A DNA stretch of 64,000 nucleotides, from assembly GCA_002087915.1 (NCBI GenBank), contig LWDP01000005.1, positions 49,266 to 113,265 on the forward strand, in the 5' to 3' direction. This stretch comes from Enterospora canceri (lineage: Eukaryota; Microsporidia; Enterocytozoonidae). Position numbers and translations under genes: made by a program. Below are positions 54,560 to 63,752 of the stretch, piece by piece (within the stretch, counting starts at the first letter, position 1; the number at the start of each line of letters is the position of its first letter). The notes beneath the pieces were generated by a model. It was not told the origin of the DNA, did not search any database, and saw only the letters and a list, made by a program, of their open reading frames with translations.

Positions 54560-55597
54560 ATGAAAGTAGCTTACATGTATGATGACACTGTGGGACTCCA
54601 TAGCTACGGAAAAGGACACCCAATGAATCCAATAAGAATATCTATGACACATTCACTAGTCAAATCATTCAAAATAGACAGAGAAATGGACTTGTACATT
54701 CCAAGTCGTGTAAAACTCACTTATCACAACAAGGAGTATTTGAATAGCATTGGAACAAGAGACGCAACTGACGACTGTCCCACATTCGAAGGAATCAACG
54801 ACTACGTGGAACGATACTGCAGTGCAACACTAAATGGAGCAATGCTAATAAATAGCGGACTGTACAAGCACGTTGTGAATTGGAGTGGTGGATTGCATCA
54901 TGCGCATAAAAATGAGCCAAGTGGATTCTGTTTTGGAAATGACATTGTGATGGCCATTCAAGAGCTGCTCTGTAAGCATGAGCGTGTTATGTACATTGAT
55001 ATCGACGTACACCATGGAGATGGAGTCGAAGAGGCATTCTACGACAACGATCGTGTTCTAACACTTTCCTTGCATAAACATGGAGAGAACTTCTTTCCAA
55101 ACACAGGCGATCTTGTTACATCCACAAAGCGTGCTGTGAATGTGCCATTGCAAACAGGAATAACAGATGAGACGTACAAATACATCTTTGAGCCAATTGT
55201 AGAAAATAGCATTAGGAAATTCAAGCCTGACGTAATCGTATTCCAGTCTGGTACGGATTCACTGGCAGAAGACAAACTTGGTACGTTTGCTCTAAGCATT
55301 CAAGGACACTCTGAATGCATTAGATTTGTAAAGAAGTTCGATATTCCAATTCTACTGCTTGGAGGCGGAGGATACACGATTCAGAACGTAGCACGATGCT
55401 GGGCGTATGAAACAGCCGTATTCTGTGGGAAGGAAGTGGACAACTTTGTTCCAGAAGAAGACACATTCAGAGAGCACTATGCACCTGACTTCCAGTTGGT
55501 GCCTGAACTGGTTTCAAGGCACAGAATCAACTTCAATGGCAAAAGATACTTGGACAACATAATGAGTTTCATACAGGAGAGAATTGATAAATTCTAA
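54560..55597 (+). CDS. Class I histone deacetylase
   Basis: Removes acetyl groups from histones and other proteins. The 345-residue protein has the catalytic segments HHAHKNEPSGFCFGNDIVM (His dyad and surrounding), DIDVHHGDG (zinc-binding Asp and His) and VFQSGTDSLAEDKLG with the second zinc-site Asp. LLGGGGYT carries the loop before the catalytic tyrosine region. The short C-terminal tail after the domain means no additional region. Most like Rpd3/Hos2. Where fungal enzymes have KxEASGFCYxNDI it reads KNEPSGFCFGND. Start chosen by CCCCC. Confidence 0.94.
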   Translation: MKVAYMYDDTVGLHSYGKGHPMNPIRISMTHSLVKSFKIDREMDLYIPSRVKLTYHNKEYLNSIGTRDATDDCPTFEGINDYVERYCSATLNGAMLINSGLYKHVVNWSGGLHHAHKNEPSGFCFGNDIVMAIQELLCKHERVMYIDIDVHHGDGVEEAFYDNDRVLTLSLHKHGENFFPNTGDLVTSTKRAVNVPLQTGITDETYKYIFEPIVENSIRKFKPDVIVFQSGTDSLAEDKLGTFALSIQGHSECIRFVKKFDIPILLLGGGGYTIQNVARCWAYETAVFCGKEVDNFVPEEDTFREHYAPDFQLVPELVSRHRINFNGKRYLDNIMSFIQERIDKF

Positions 55598-55666
55598 GTA
55601 GACTGTGAATAAGCGTATTTTATATTTTATGCAAGTAACCTTATTTGATGCAAAATAACCCCTAAA

Positions 55667-56410
55667 ATGACACAAACAGAACAGGACGCAACGAAACAGT
55701 TTGACTTGAAATACGGAAGCAGACTCACCAAGACAGGTACGACGATCGTTGGTGTCAAATACAAGACAGGAGTAGTACTCTGTGCAGACACTCGTTCAAC
55801 AAATGGCCCAATTGTGGCTGACAAAAATTGTAGGAAAATCCACTACATTTCTGAGAAAATAATGTGTTGTGGTGCTGGAACATCAGCAGATACGGGTCGT
55901 GTTACTAGAATGGCATTCAAAGAACTCTCGTTATTCAAACACAAGTATTTGAAGCAGCCTTATGTCACACATGCAAAAAGATTAATAGAAGACTACCTGC
56001 TACGATACGGTGGTCACATTGTCGCTGCTCTTGTATTGGGTGGAATCGATGATACAAATGGTCCAATGTTGATTTCCATTTCACCAGATGGCAATTCCAG
56101 TGATTTGGATTATGCTACAATGGGATCAGGTTCATTTGCTGCTACAGGAGTACTTGAATTGAATTACAAGAAGAATATGAGTGTTGAAGAAGCCACTGAA
56201 TTGGGCAAAAATGCCATTAAAGCAGGAATCTTGAATGATCTCTACTCTGGATCAAACGTAGACGTCTTCATCATTGATGAAAAGTACACCAAAGATTACA
56301 AGAGCTATGAAGTAGTTGCAAAGAAACTAAACAACATGGACATCACCTACCCAAAAGACTCGATCAAAATCACGAAAGAGGAAGTATTCAAGTACATTGA
56401 AGAGGTTTGA
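55667..56410 (+). CDS. PUP1: 20S proteasome subunit beta type 2 (PUP1-like)
   Basis: Catalytic subunit with trypsin-like activity. The 247-residue protein has a short propeptide ending TKTG; cleavage before TTIVGVKYKTG exposes the catalytic Thr1. Asp17 and Lys33 equivalents occur within CADTRSTNGPIVADKNCRKI. CGAGTSADT, RYGGHIVAALVLGG, MGSGSFAA and DLYSGSNVDV are beta2 hallmarks. Length is normal. Start: ACCCCTAAAATG. Confidence 0.95.
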   Translation: MTQTEQDATKQFDLKYGSRLTKTGTTIVGVKYKTGVVLCADTRSTNGPIVADKNCRKIHYISEKIMCCGAGTSADTGRVTRMAFKELSLFKHKYLKQPYVTHAKRLIEDYLLRYGGHIVAALVLGGIDDTNGPMLISISPDGNSSDLDYATMGSGSFAATGVLELNYKKNMSVEEATELGKNAIKAGILNDLYSGSNVDVFIIDEKYTKDYKSYEVVAKKLNNMDITYPKDSIKITKEEVFKYIEEV

Positions 56411-56559
56411 TCAAAATGAATGGCGTGGTTAATCGATAATTTACCTGTTATCAACGGCAGAACCTAGAAGGAATAATGGAATAAGATGATCATTGACTGA
56501 ATTCAATTGCTTTATTTCAATGATTTTTAGGCAACATTTTCATTTTGATAAAAAATTTA

Positions 56560-56562
56560 CCC
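56560..56562 (+). promoter_or_regulatory. CCC start signal of La
   Basis: CCC two bases before the ATG at 56565, preferred over the in-frame codon at 56493. Confidence 0.5.
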
Positions 56563-56564
56563 AA

Positions 56565-57485
56565 ATGGCAACCAAAGCAAAGAAGAACACCAAAACTAAA
56601 ACAAAGGAAGAGAAGGGGACTAGCACGATTGAATCAGCCAAAATAAAGAGACAAGTCGAGTATTATTTCAGTAACGCAAACTTCTCAAAGGATAAATTCC
56701 TCTATGAAATTGCAACACAGAATAGTGGTAAAGTTGACATAAATGTGCTGTTAACTTTCAACAGATTGAAGCAAATGAATGCAACAGTTGAAGGTGTTAA
56801 GGAAGCAGTCAAGAACTCACCGAATATCAAAATAGAAGGAGACAGTCTCATCAAAACAGACATTGAGTCATTGAAGACATACAAGAATGAGAGTGTTAAT
56901 GACAAGACTGTTGCAATGCTTGGGTTTGATACAGAGATGAATCTGGATGATATTGACGCATTTTTAAGATCAAAATGTAATCCATCCAGGATTCTGATGC
57001 GTAGGAGAAAGAACAAGGCATTTTCTGGAACGTGTTTTGTTGAATTCGAAACAGTCGAAGAAGCCAAGGCGGCACTTGAATTGGAATTTGAAGTGGCACA
57101 GGAAGAAGGAGATGATGAGACCAAGAAGGCCAAAGTGGCACCAAAGCACCTTAAAATCATCACGAAGGATGAGCACCTGAAGAACTGCGAAGAGAACTCG
57201 AAGGTACCTGAAATTGAGAAGATCAAAAATGATTTCATTCCAAAGATGTACAAGTTGACTGGTGTGGAAAACATGGAAGAGGCAAAGATTGCCGATATTA
57301 AAAAGAAGATCAATAACGCAGCATTCGTTGATCTAAAGAAGTCTGTGGTCAGAATGAAATTTGTTGAAGACTGGAACGAAATGGATTTTGAGGGACTCAA
57401 ATTGGTCAAAATGAGTGAGGAGGAAGCAACCGAATACGTCAACAACCTGGATATTAAGGTGAAGAAGAACAATAAAAAGAAATAG
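56565..57485 (+). CDS. LHP1: La-related RNA chaperone
   Basis: Binds 3' oligo-U of Pol III transcripts, including pre-tRNAs. The 306-residue protein has a La motif (KRQVEYYFSNANFSKDKFLY at about 27-46, then NVLLTFNRLKQM) and an RRM at about 120-185 (AMLGFDTEMNLDDI ... GTCFVEFETVEEAKAA). A C-terminal domain is followed by a Lys-rich tail (VKKNNKKK). Comparable in length to yeast Lhp1 (275). Convergent with the DeSI-like gene, six bases between. Confidence 0.93.
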   Translation: MATKAKKNTKTKTKEEKGTSTIESAKIKRQVEYYFSNANFSKDKFLYEIATQNSGKVDINVLLTFNRLKQMNATVEGVKEAVKNSPNIKIEGDSLIKTDIESLKTYKNESVNDKTVAMLGFDTEMNLDDIDAFLRSKCNPSRILMRRRKNKAFSGTCFVEFETVEEAKAALELEFEVAQEEGDDETKKAKVAPKHLKIITKDEHLKNCEENSKVPEIEKIKNDFIPKMYKLTGVENMEEAKIADIKKKINNAAFVDLKKSVVRMKFVEDWNEMDFEGLKLVKMSEEEATEYVNNLDIKVKKNNKKK

Positions 57486-57491
57486 AATCGT

Positions 57492-58016
57492 CTACTTGAA
57501 TTTTTTGGATAAGTTATCCAGTCCGCCTCTTGCGCTGTTTATGGACGAATGAAACTGCTTCTGATTCTGCTTGTAGAACTGGACGAACATTGGGTTGGTT
57601 TTTGCCTTTTCTGATAGCTCCAGTATTTCAACTGGAATTCCATTACTGGTCAGAAACTTGGCCAAATAATCAGTGAAATGATTGCAGTTGTGATCAAGCA
57701 TGTGATACGTCTGTGGAGCCCACATGTCGTCTTTGTGGTCTTCAATGAATGCTTTCAATGTCTCTGGATCACATTCAGTCTCACCCAGTAGCATTCGATC
57801 TACAAGCACCCCGTATCGATTGCATTGTCCTGGTTCAACACATTCAATCCCAACTCCCATGAAGTACTCTTTATCGTGCACCTCAATAGACGTATGCCAC
57901 ACTCCATCCACTTTGAATCCAGCTATGTTTGAAATCATCTCCTTGCTCATTGCATGGGCTATGTCATACTTCCTCAAATACACTTGATACTTTTTACTCA
58001 CTGGTTCGACTGTCAT
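57492..58016 (-). CDS. PPPDE-family (DeSI-like) thiol peptidase
   Basis: A putative deubiquitinating or deSUMOylating enzyme. The 174-residue protein, from the ATG at 58016, has the catalytic His in VWHTSIEVHDKEYFMGVG and the catalytic Cys in DHNCNHFTDYLAKFL, the two hallmarks of the PPPDE fold. The C-terminal 45 residues are polar. CCC lies seven bases before the ATG; the frame extends 24 codons further. Substrate unknown. Confidence 0.87.
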   Translation of the reverse strand: MTVEPVSKKYQVYLRKYDIAHAMSKEMISNIAGFKVDGVWHTSIEVHDKEYFMGVGIECVEPGQCNRYGVLVDRMLLGETECDPETLKAFIEDHKDDMWAPQTYHMLDHNCNHFTDYLAKFLTSNGIPVEILELSEKAKTNPMFVQFYKQNQKQFHSSINSARGGLDNLSKKFK

Positions 58017-58135
58017 AAAAGGAGGGCTATTTGTGTTTTCTATTTTTATTAATTCGACTAACCAATCAGTAACAACCTGAATTGACACTTATTCAATTTT
58101 GTGATTATTTACTGATTAGTGTGATACAACGACAC

Positions 58136-58735
58136 TCATTTGGTTGTAAGATACACCATATTATTGTCTGGAGGCCTCCTACTGCATAGTCGCCTGAGTA
58201 GAATGACTATGATCAATATTCCTATCAAGAGACCAAAAAGGAAGAGTGGTAGGTGATTGGTCCAGAAGTATCTGTTGAAATCATCCTTGTCTGTTATACA
58301 CACCCTGATGCCACTGTTCATTCTGATGAAATTATTGCCCTGATTTAATATCACCGGATATATGAAACCAAAGCTAGTTTTGTAGATTGGGTTGGTAAAG
58401 AATGTGATATTGTTGTGTTCTATTCCCACCGTATAGTAATGCGACTCCTTAATAATACTATGGATATCAGCGTAATAGTAGTGATCTGCCTCAGCCATTT
58501 CGTTTCTGGTGAATTTAAAAGCACTCTTTTTTACCCAGGGCAATCCTAACCATTTTTCACTATTGAATTTGTAGTGTTCAGGTACCAGGGGCAATTCATG
58601 AAGAACAATCTGCTGGGATTCCTGTACCACTTTTTTGGCTAATTTCACCTTGAATAGGCATGTGCTACCTACTTCCTTCACCATACTGTTGTAGATGTAA
58701 CAACTGACACCACCAAACAGAATGGATAAATCCAT
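58136..58735 (-). CDS. Single-pass membrane protein, unknown
   Basis: 199 residues with a single strong transmembrane helix near the C-terminus (about 160-183, LFLFGLLIGILIIVILL) followed by a short basic tail (RRLCSRRPPDN). The N-terminus has a hydrophobic stretch that may be a weak signal segment. The body is beta-rich with conserved-looking Tyr, Asn and His. The start reads GGCCCATATG. No family recognised; type I topology suggests a membrane adaptor or SNARE-like accessory. Confidence 0.68.
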   Translation of the reverse strand: MDLSILFGGVSCYIYNSMVKEVGSTCLFKVKLAKKVVQESQQIVLHELPLVPEHYKFNSEKWLGLPWVKKSAFKFTRNEMAEADHYYYADIHSIIKESHYYTVGIEHNNITFFTNPIYKTSFGFIYPVILNQGNNFIRMNSGIRVCITDKDDFNRYFWTNHLPLFLFGLLIGILIIVILLRRLCSRRPPDNNMVYLTTK

Positions 58736-58781
58736 ATGGGCCTTATGTCACTGAATAATAAAGATCGCTACAGTTTATTTA

Positions 58782-59444
58782 CTAATCTGCTTCTTTTGTA
58801 AGGGCTTCTTCCATCTTCTCTTCAAATAGTGTGTCTTCATCTTTCATCTCTTCAATTCCAACTCTATCATTACGTTTCTTGCAGTCATAACAGTAGAAGT
58901 GCGTTATATCTGGATTCCTGGGGTCAACTAACCCATTGTGCTGCCCACAGAACTTGCATATCAGGGCATTCATCTTATTAGGATCATTTGCTAGGATGAA
59001 ATCAGCAAGCTTAGATGCATTCGTATGCTTCCTCTTCACAACAGTCTTAAAGAAGGCCTCCTTCATCTTCTCATCCTCGTATTTCTCAATAAGTCGCCTG
59101 GTTTTGGCAAAGTTTACGTCCTCCTTTGCGTATTTCACACAGTTCTTTTGCTCCTCCCTGAGCTTCTTCAACTTGTACTCAGCCATTCGAATGCAGCTAT
59201 TTTTGTATTTGGTTCGGAACACCACCACGAACATGGCCAGGGCTGTGCCACCAAAGAAAGAAAGCCACTTGCCCAGGCCAGCGGCAATGAAGATGGGAAC
59301 CAGAATGGCTGACATTCCAAGAAGTCGCCAGGATATTTTGCTTCTTCGTAGATTAATCAGCTGGGCCTCTATGTTCAGTATCTTCTCCTCGTATTCAAAC
59401 AGCTTCTCGTTCGTGGTTTTTGGTCTTGAAAAAATATTGCCCAT
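58782..59444 (-). CDS. LNP1: Lunapark-like ER shaping protein
   Basis: Stabilises three-way junctions of the ER network. The 220-residue protein begins MGNIFSRPK, a likely myristoylation start as in animal Lunapark. A coiled segment (about 12-36) is followed by two hydrophobic helices (about 40-58 and 60-76), a second coil (about 85-145), and a C-terminal zinc ribbon ALICKFCGQHNG ... FYCYDCKKRN (about 160-193). That order is the Lunapark domain plan. CCCC lies one base before the ATG on the coding strand. Confidence 0.88.
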   Translation of the reverse strand: MGNIFSRPKTTNEKLFEYEEKILNIEAQLINLRRSKISWRLLGMSAILVPIFIAAGLGKWLSFFGGTALAMFVVVFRTKYKNSCIRMAEYKLKKLREEQKNCVKYAKEDVNFAKTRRLIEKYEDEKMKEAFFKTVVKRKHTNASKLADFILANDPNKMNALICKFCGQHNGLVDPRNPDITHFYCYDCKKRNDRVGIEEMKDEDTLFEEKMEEALTKEAD

Positions 59445-59559
59445 TGGGGATGATTATTTTGAAAACGATCAGGAAGCCAATACCACACTACCAATTGAAT
59501 AAGATTGATTGGGTGAAATGTAAGATGGTGCTTATTCAGGTACAATACTAAACCCTGAT

Positions 59560-60198
59560 ATGAAAAAAATTAAATCGTCTTGTGACGTCAATGACAAAGA
59601 GAATGTTTCAAATGAATACGTGATAGTAGAAGAACAGAAGAAAAAGACTAAGAAAAGGAAGAAGGTTGAAGAAAAGGAATTCGATACAACAGAAACCAGT
59701 GAGTGTGAGAAAGAAGTCTGTCTGATTTGTAAGGAAAATATAAAAATCAAAGCAGCACTGCCTTGTGAGTGCATATTCTGCCACTACTGTATCAATAAAC
59801 ACCTAAAACGAGGCCGATTCTGTCCAGGATGCTATTCAAATGGAATAACACACCTGGATATCAAGGTAAATAAGAAGAAGTTTAGAACAGTACAGAAAAT
59901 AACCAAGAAAACAGAAGGGAACCTGAAGAAAGTTCTAAAGGAGCACAAAATAGACGTATCTGGAAGCAAAAGCATGCTCAGGTGGAGATACGACCAGCTT
60001 GTGTGCTACCTGGAGACACAAGCATATAAAGAGAGGCCAATTGTGAATGAGAAAGTTGCCTACAAAATAACAAAAAAGGAATTATCCATTTATGATAGGA
60101 AAAAGAAGACAGGTGAAGAGAAAGAGGTGCAGCAAAAGATAAAAGAACTGATTCAGAAAGCTCGGAAAAATATCAAACCTGATGAGATGAATAAATAG
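59560..60198 (+). CDS. Rad18-like RING protein with SAP-like motif
   Basis: 212 residues. A C3HC4 RING (about 54-90) reads CLICKENI, ALPCECIFCHYC, RFCPGC. A short SAP-like helix pair follows (LKKVLKEHKIDVSGSKSMLR, about 124-143, with WRYDQLVCYLE). RING plus SAP is the plan of Rad18, which ubiquitylates PCNA with Rad6. The Rad18 zinc finger and Rad6-binding region are not visible, and the length is less than half of yeast Rad18 (487). Start: ACCCTGATATG. Confidence 0.6.
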   Translation: MKKIKSSCDVNDKENVSNEYVIVEEQKKKTKKRKKVEEKEFDTTETSECEKEVCLICKENIKIKAALPCECIFCHYCINKHLKRGRFCPGCYSNGITHLDIKVNKKKFRTVQKITKKTEGNLKKVLKEHKIDVSGSKSMLRWRYDQLVCYLETQAYKERPIVNEKVAYKITKKELSIYDRKKKTGEEKEVQQKIKELIQKARKNIKPDEMNK

Positions 60199-60356
60199 AT
60201 TTGTTTATTTGTCATTGAGTAACAAAACACAATTCGTGTTTGTATTTTAGTTGTTATTTTCAAGATACACACTGAACTCTAATCTCGTGGTAATCAATCA
60301 GCATTTACGTCATCATTGTTTACCTGAATATAATAAACACCAATCCATTACCCTGT

Positions 60357-61370
60357 ATGGGATCTAAAACCATTGCACCTTTCATGTCCACAAAGTGCCA
60401 TGCGCACACAGATGAAACGGATATTTGCAGATGGACGACTGTTGGTAAAGAAGCCTTGGATAACGAATCAAATGGATTTGGTGTCGTTATGATGGGTGGT
60501 GGAGAAGGATCCAGGTTGGGATGCAAGGGGCCAAAGGGACTATTTGTCGTTGATAGGAAGACCAATCTCTTCGATGTCCACATGGAGAAACTGAAACAAC
60601 TCAAAGGAAGAGTCAAGGCATTGATCTACCTGTTTTTCATGACCAGTGCGTTTACGAGAGAGAAAACAGAAGATTTTGTTAAGGAATTCTTTGGAACGAG
60701 AAAAGTGACTGATTACTGCACTGATTATGAGATCATTGTACAGGGCAATATGCCAATACTCGACTTGGAAGGTAACACCATTGGTGATTTCAATAGCCCC
60801 AATGGGAATGGCGGTGTCTATATTCCACTTCGTGAAGCAGCTCATTTCTCAAAATGCCAGTATTTCAACTTATTTTCAGTAGACAATATTGCAGCCACAT
60901 TCTTCGAGGAATCAATTCTGGGCTGTATGATTGATCAGAAGTATGACGTATTAAATCAGGCTGTGAATCCAAATAAGGGTGAGAAAGTAGGTGCATTCAC
61001 GTTCAGAGACGACCAAAGTGTAGTAATCGAGGAATATGACCCAAGCAGTGGCATGGTGGACACAAAGGACGTAATGGGAAACATATGCAACCACATGCTG
61101 ACAGGTGAATTCATCAAATCAATCGACGTATCAAAAATGGAAATCCACAAGGCAGAGAAGTCACCAAAAGAAGGAATGGAAGGCCATTCAAAGATTGTGA
61201 AGCAAGAACTATTTGTCTTCGACTGTTTCGACCAGTCTAATCGTGTAGGCGTCTATTGCGTAGACAGAGAGACGCACTTTGTGCCACTTAAGAGCGAAGC
61301 AGACGTGAAACCAATGAAGACGTGGTTCCTCAACTCCGGTATCTTTAGCAACAAATTGCTTGAAGATTGA
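60357..61370 (+). CDS. UAP1: UDP-N-acetylglucosamine pyrophosphorylase
   Basis: Makes UDP-GlcNAc for chitin of the spore wall and for glycans. The 337-residue protein has the substrate-binding loop GGGEGSRLGCKGPKG (family LxGGxGTRLGxxxPKG), then FFMTSAFT, SPNGNGGVY (family PGGNGG), FSVDNIA (family VDN) and GEKVGAF. It is about 140 residues shorter than yeast Qri1. CCC lies three bases before the ATG. Confidence 0.92.
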   Translation: MGSKTIAPFMSTKCHAHTDETDICRWTTVGKEALDNESNGFGVVMMGGGEGSRLGCKGPKGLFVVDRKTNLFDVHMEKLKQLKGRVKALIYLFFMTSAFTREKTEDFVKEFFGTRKVTDYCTDYEIIVQGNMPILDLEGNTIGDFNSPNGNGGVYIPLREAAHFSKCQYFNLFSVDNIAATFFEESILGCMIDQKYDVLNQAVNPNKGEKVGAFTFRDDQSVVIEEYDPSSGMVDTKDVMGNICNHMLTGEFIKSIDVSKMEIHKAEKSPKEGMEGHSKIVKQELFVFDCFDQSNRVGVYCVDRETHFVPLKSEADVKPMKTWFLNSGIFSNKLLED

Positions 61371-61401
61371 TTTATGAATAAAGTGTGACATTTATTGGCT
61401 T

Positions 61402-63420
61402 CTAATTGGAATTCTTCAGGAAGTTCCTGAATTTGTTTTTTTCTTGTCGCTTATCGCTCGAATACGTGACTTTGAGGGGGAAGAACGTGATGTTGTGGCG
61501 GCCGCACTGCTTCACAAACTCAACCATGAAGATGTTCTGTGCCTTCCGGTAGAAGAACGAGTTCTGGTGGTTCAGGGCGTGACGAATATTTACAGAGAGC
61601 AGCAGCTGATTCGAGTTCATGACGTCTTCGCAGGTGATTTGAATCGATTTGAGACAGGGAGTCCTCTTCACGAACTTCTGTAACGTGATTTTGAGTTCAT
61701 GTAACGAACTGTCTCTGATTCTATTTGAGATGTAGAACTTCAGGTTTATCATCTGGTAATTGGATCTCTTGATGTTGCATATCACGTTCTTGATGATGTA
61801 TGCATTTGGTATTATGACGCAATCATTGTTCCATTTGGCAAATGTTGAGTAACAGAGCTGTATTTCCTTAACAATCATAATTTCACCCCTAATAACGATT
61901 CTATCTCCAATATCGTACGGTTTATGATAGAGCAAATAGAGGAATGGCATGTAGAAGTACCATAATCCTGGCATAATGAAGAGTACAGCAGGAAGCACCG
62001 TGGTCTTGGCGCCAATTGTGCTCGTAAATAGCGCCATGAACACGAATAGGAACACAAATAGTTCCATCGACACGAATACCGTGTTCAAGTTGATTGAGAT
62101 CGATTTGTGTGCTTTACACATGCCAATGAATGCGCCTCTATCGTTGTTGAACTGTCTCATGTTATCAAAGAACTCCTCGTACGGTAGAAACCTGCTGAAA
62201 TTGTTAGCAAGCATCTTTATGCACTGTTTTGCATCTCCATCCGTAAGGACTCGTTTCAGGCTCTCCTCGTTGATGGTTCCTACCAGCTGTGCTTCAGCCT
62301 CCTTCATCACCTCATTGTGCTTCTCCTGTGCTATTTTGACTGTATGCGTTCTACCAATTTTATTATGCTTCAAATTGCTATAAATCAGTTTCAGTTTCGT
62401 TACTTCTGCCTCGTTCTCACAGTCCAATATCAGTGCATCGTCATCATCAAGTTGCTCTCTTATTATTCCATACGACTCTTCTGCACTCACCTTATCCATT
62501 TCATAGTTGTTTTCAGGTATCATAAAATAATCATATAGCGTATTCTGATCAGTTTCCACCTTCTCTTGTATTTGTTCATCTAGTTTTGTGTCCAAGCTCT
62601 TCTTGTTTGATCCTGATTCGTTGGTTTCTACCGTCTTTATAATCAAATCGCACTCCTTGAATGTCGAATCCTGTACAGCTGTTTCGGTGGTGTCTTCGTT
62701 AGAGATCTCATCCTGTTCTTCTTCGCTAAATTCATCTTCTTGCTCTTGTTCTAGAACTTTAGTTACGTCTCCAACTGCACTTCTCATTTCATTAACAGCA
62801 TTCAGATCAATCATCAGATCATCGTGTTGTTCTGCTATTTTCTGTCTGATCAATGCCATTGCTTCTTCCCTAAAATACATCTTCTTCGTCTTATCATCAT
62901 CAGTCCACATGCAAAACAGCACTCTTGGATCGTATCGACCCTTATTCACCAGAATATAGTTCATCACAAATTCATCAGTGTAATCCTTGTACCCGAATTT
63001 GCTTTTGAGAACGAATCTCTCGAATTCAATGGTGTTCTTGAAGTTCTTTAGCTCGTCATCAGTGAAGAATATCCGCTTGAGCGAGTATACAGCCAGATTT
63101 CTGAAAAAGTCCACAAATCCACAGATGATCAGCCCAGTGCCGACCAAATTCCGTATTTTGTACTTGAATGTAGTTGCAGAGCACGTATACATCTCCCAGC
63201 AGTATAGGATTTTGTCTAGTTTCAGAATGACAGCATATTTTTTGAGTTTGTCGTAATCAAATGTTCTGCGTAGCATAAAGATGTTCGCAGCCCCGATAAG
63301 CGCTGCAAGTATGTTGCATTCCAACTGATATTTCACACCAAACATCGTTATAACGGCCAGTGAATGCGCCCAGATGAAAAAGAAAATTAGTGGCAGCTTT
63401 TTGTATATTCTCCGCAGCAT
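61402..63420 (-). CDS. MscS-family mechanosensitive channel
   Basis: A membrane channel of 672 residues from the ATG at 63420, with CCCC two bases upstream on the coding strand. A 19-codon longer frame exists to 63477 without a signal. Membrane segments occur near the N-terminus (about 8-55 and 90-120) and at about 440-500. After the last, YDIGDRIVIRGEIMIVKEI (about residue 507) and WNNDCVIIPNAYI match the MscS beta domain. A Glu-rich soluble section lies at about 240-330. Eukaryotic MscS-like channels with an EF-hand-like acidic centre have this plan; no clear EF hand is seen. Confidence 0.8.
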   Translation of the reverse strand: MLRRIYKKLPLIFFFIWAHSLAVITMFGVKYQLECNILAALIGAANIFMLRRTFDYDKLKKYAVILKLDKILYCWEMYTCSATTFKYKIRNLVGTGLIICGFVDFFRNLAVYSLKRIFFTDDELKNFKNTIEFERFVLKSKFGYKDYTDEFVMNYILVNKGRYDPRVLFCMWTDDDKTKKMYFREEAMALIRQKIAEQHDDLMIDLNAVNEMRSAVGDVTKVLEQEQEDEFSEEEQDEISNEDTTETAVQDSTFKECDLIIKTVETNESGSNKKSLDTKLDEQIQEKVETDQNTLYDYFMIPENNYEMDKVSAEESYGIIREQLDDDDALILDCENEAEVTKLKLIYSNLKHNKIGRTHTVKIAQEKHNEVMKEAEAQLVGTINEESLKRVLTDGDAKQCIKMLANNFSRFLPYEEFFDNMRQFNNDRGAFIGMCKAHKSISINLNTVFVSMELFVFLFVFMALFTSTIGAKTTVLPAVLFIMPGLWYFYMPFLYLLYHKPYDIGDRIVIRGEIMIVKEIQLCYSTFAKWNNDCVIIPNAYIIKNVICNIKRSNYQMINLKFYISNRIRDSSLHELKITLQKFVKRTPCLKSIQITCEDVMNSNQLLLSVNIRHALNHQNSFFYRKAQNIFMVEFVKQCGRHNITFFPLKVTYSSDKRQEKNKFRNFLKNSN

Positions 63421-63422
63421 AA

Positions 63423-63426
63423 GGGG
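63423..63426 (-). promoter_or_regulatory. CCCC start signal of the MscS-family gene
   Basis: CCCC on the coding strand two bases before the ATG at 63420. It selects the inner ATG over the frame-opening one at 63477. Confidence 0.5.
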
Positions 63427-63526
63427 CACATCAACTAGCATCACATTATGTAGCATGAAGACTTCATAATAACTCATAAGAAGCCAGAGAATGCTAATAC
63501 CGTGTTACAAAAATAAGAATTGAAAA

Positions 63527-63552
63527 ACAAACAAATTACGTAATTTGTTTGT
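63527..63552. repeat. Perfect 26-bp palindrome
   Basis: ACAAACAAATTAC followed at once by its exact reverse complement. It may be a cruciform, a protein-binding site, or joined ends of inserted elements. It lies seven bases left of the first transposon-like motif. Confidence 0.8.
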
Positions 63553-63558
63553 ACACTC

Positions 63559-63581
63559 TGTTGCAAAAGTTTGTGGACAGC
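63559..63581. repeat. Tc1/mariner-like terminal motif, copy 1
   Basis: TGTTGCAAAAGTTTGTGGAC followed by AGC, preceded by TACACTC so that a TA dinucleotide lies six bases outside. The GCAAAAxTTTGTxxACA pattern is typical of Tc1/mariner inverted-repeat tips. No transposase is present in the window. Confidence 0.5.
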
Positions 63582-63729
63582 CATAAACTTCTTGATATAC
63601 TCTCTTTTACGGCTCTTATGCTACGCGATACACTTTTTACGTTGCTCTTTGCTGTTTCTTTTTATCTGAACTCAAATGGTTTGATGGTTGAACAGATAGG
63701 GACTAATTTCCAAAAATGATTTAAATTCT

Positions 63730-63752
63730 TGTTGCAAAAATTTGTTGACAAC
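63730..63752. repeat. Tc1/mariner-like terminal motif, copy 2
   Basis: Same orientation as copy 1, 171 bases further right, with three mismatches over 23 bases. Copies in direct rather than inverted orientation suggest two nested or solo insertions rather than one complete element. Confidence 0.5.

Noticed and set aside
56702..57472. 256-codon minus-strand open frame opposite La
   Set aside because: Antisense shadow; Ser/Phe/Leu-rich composition typical of reversed Lys/Glu coding.
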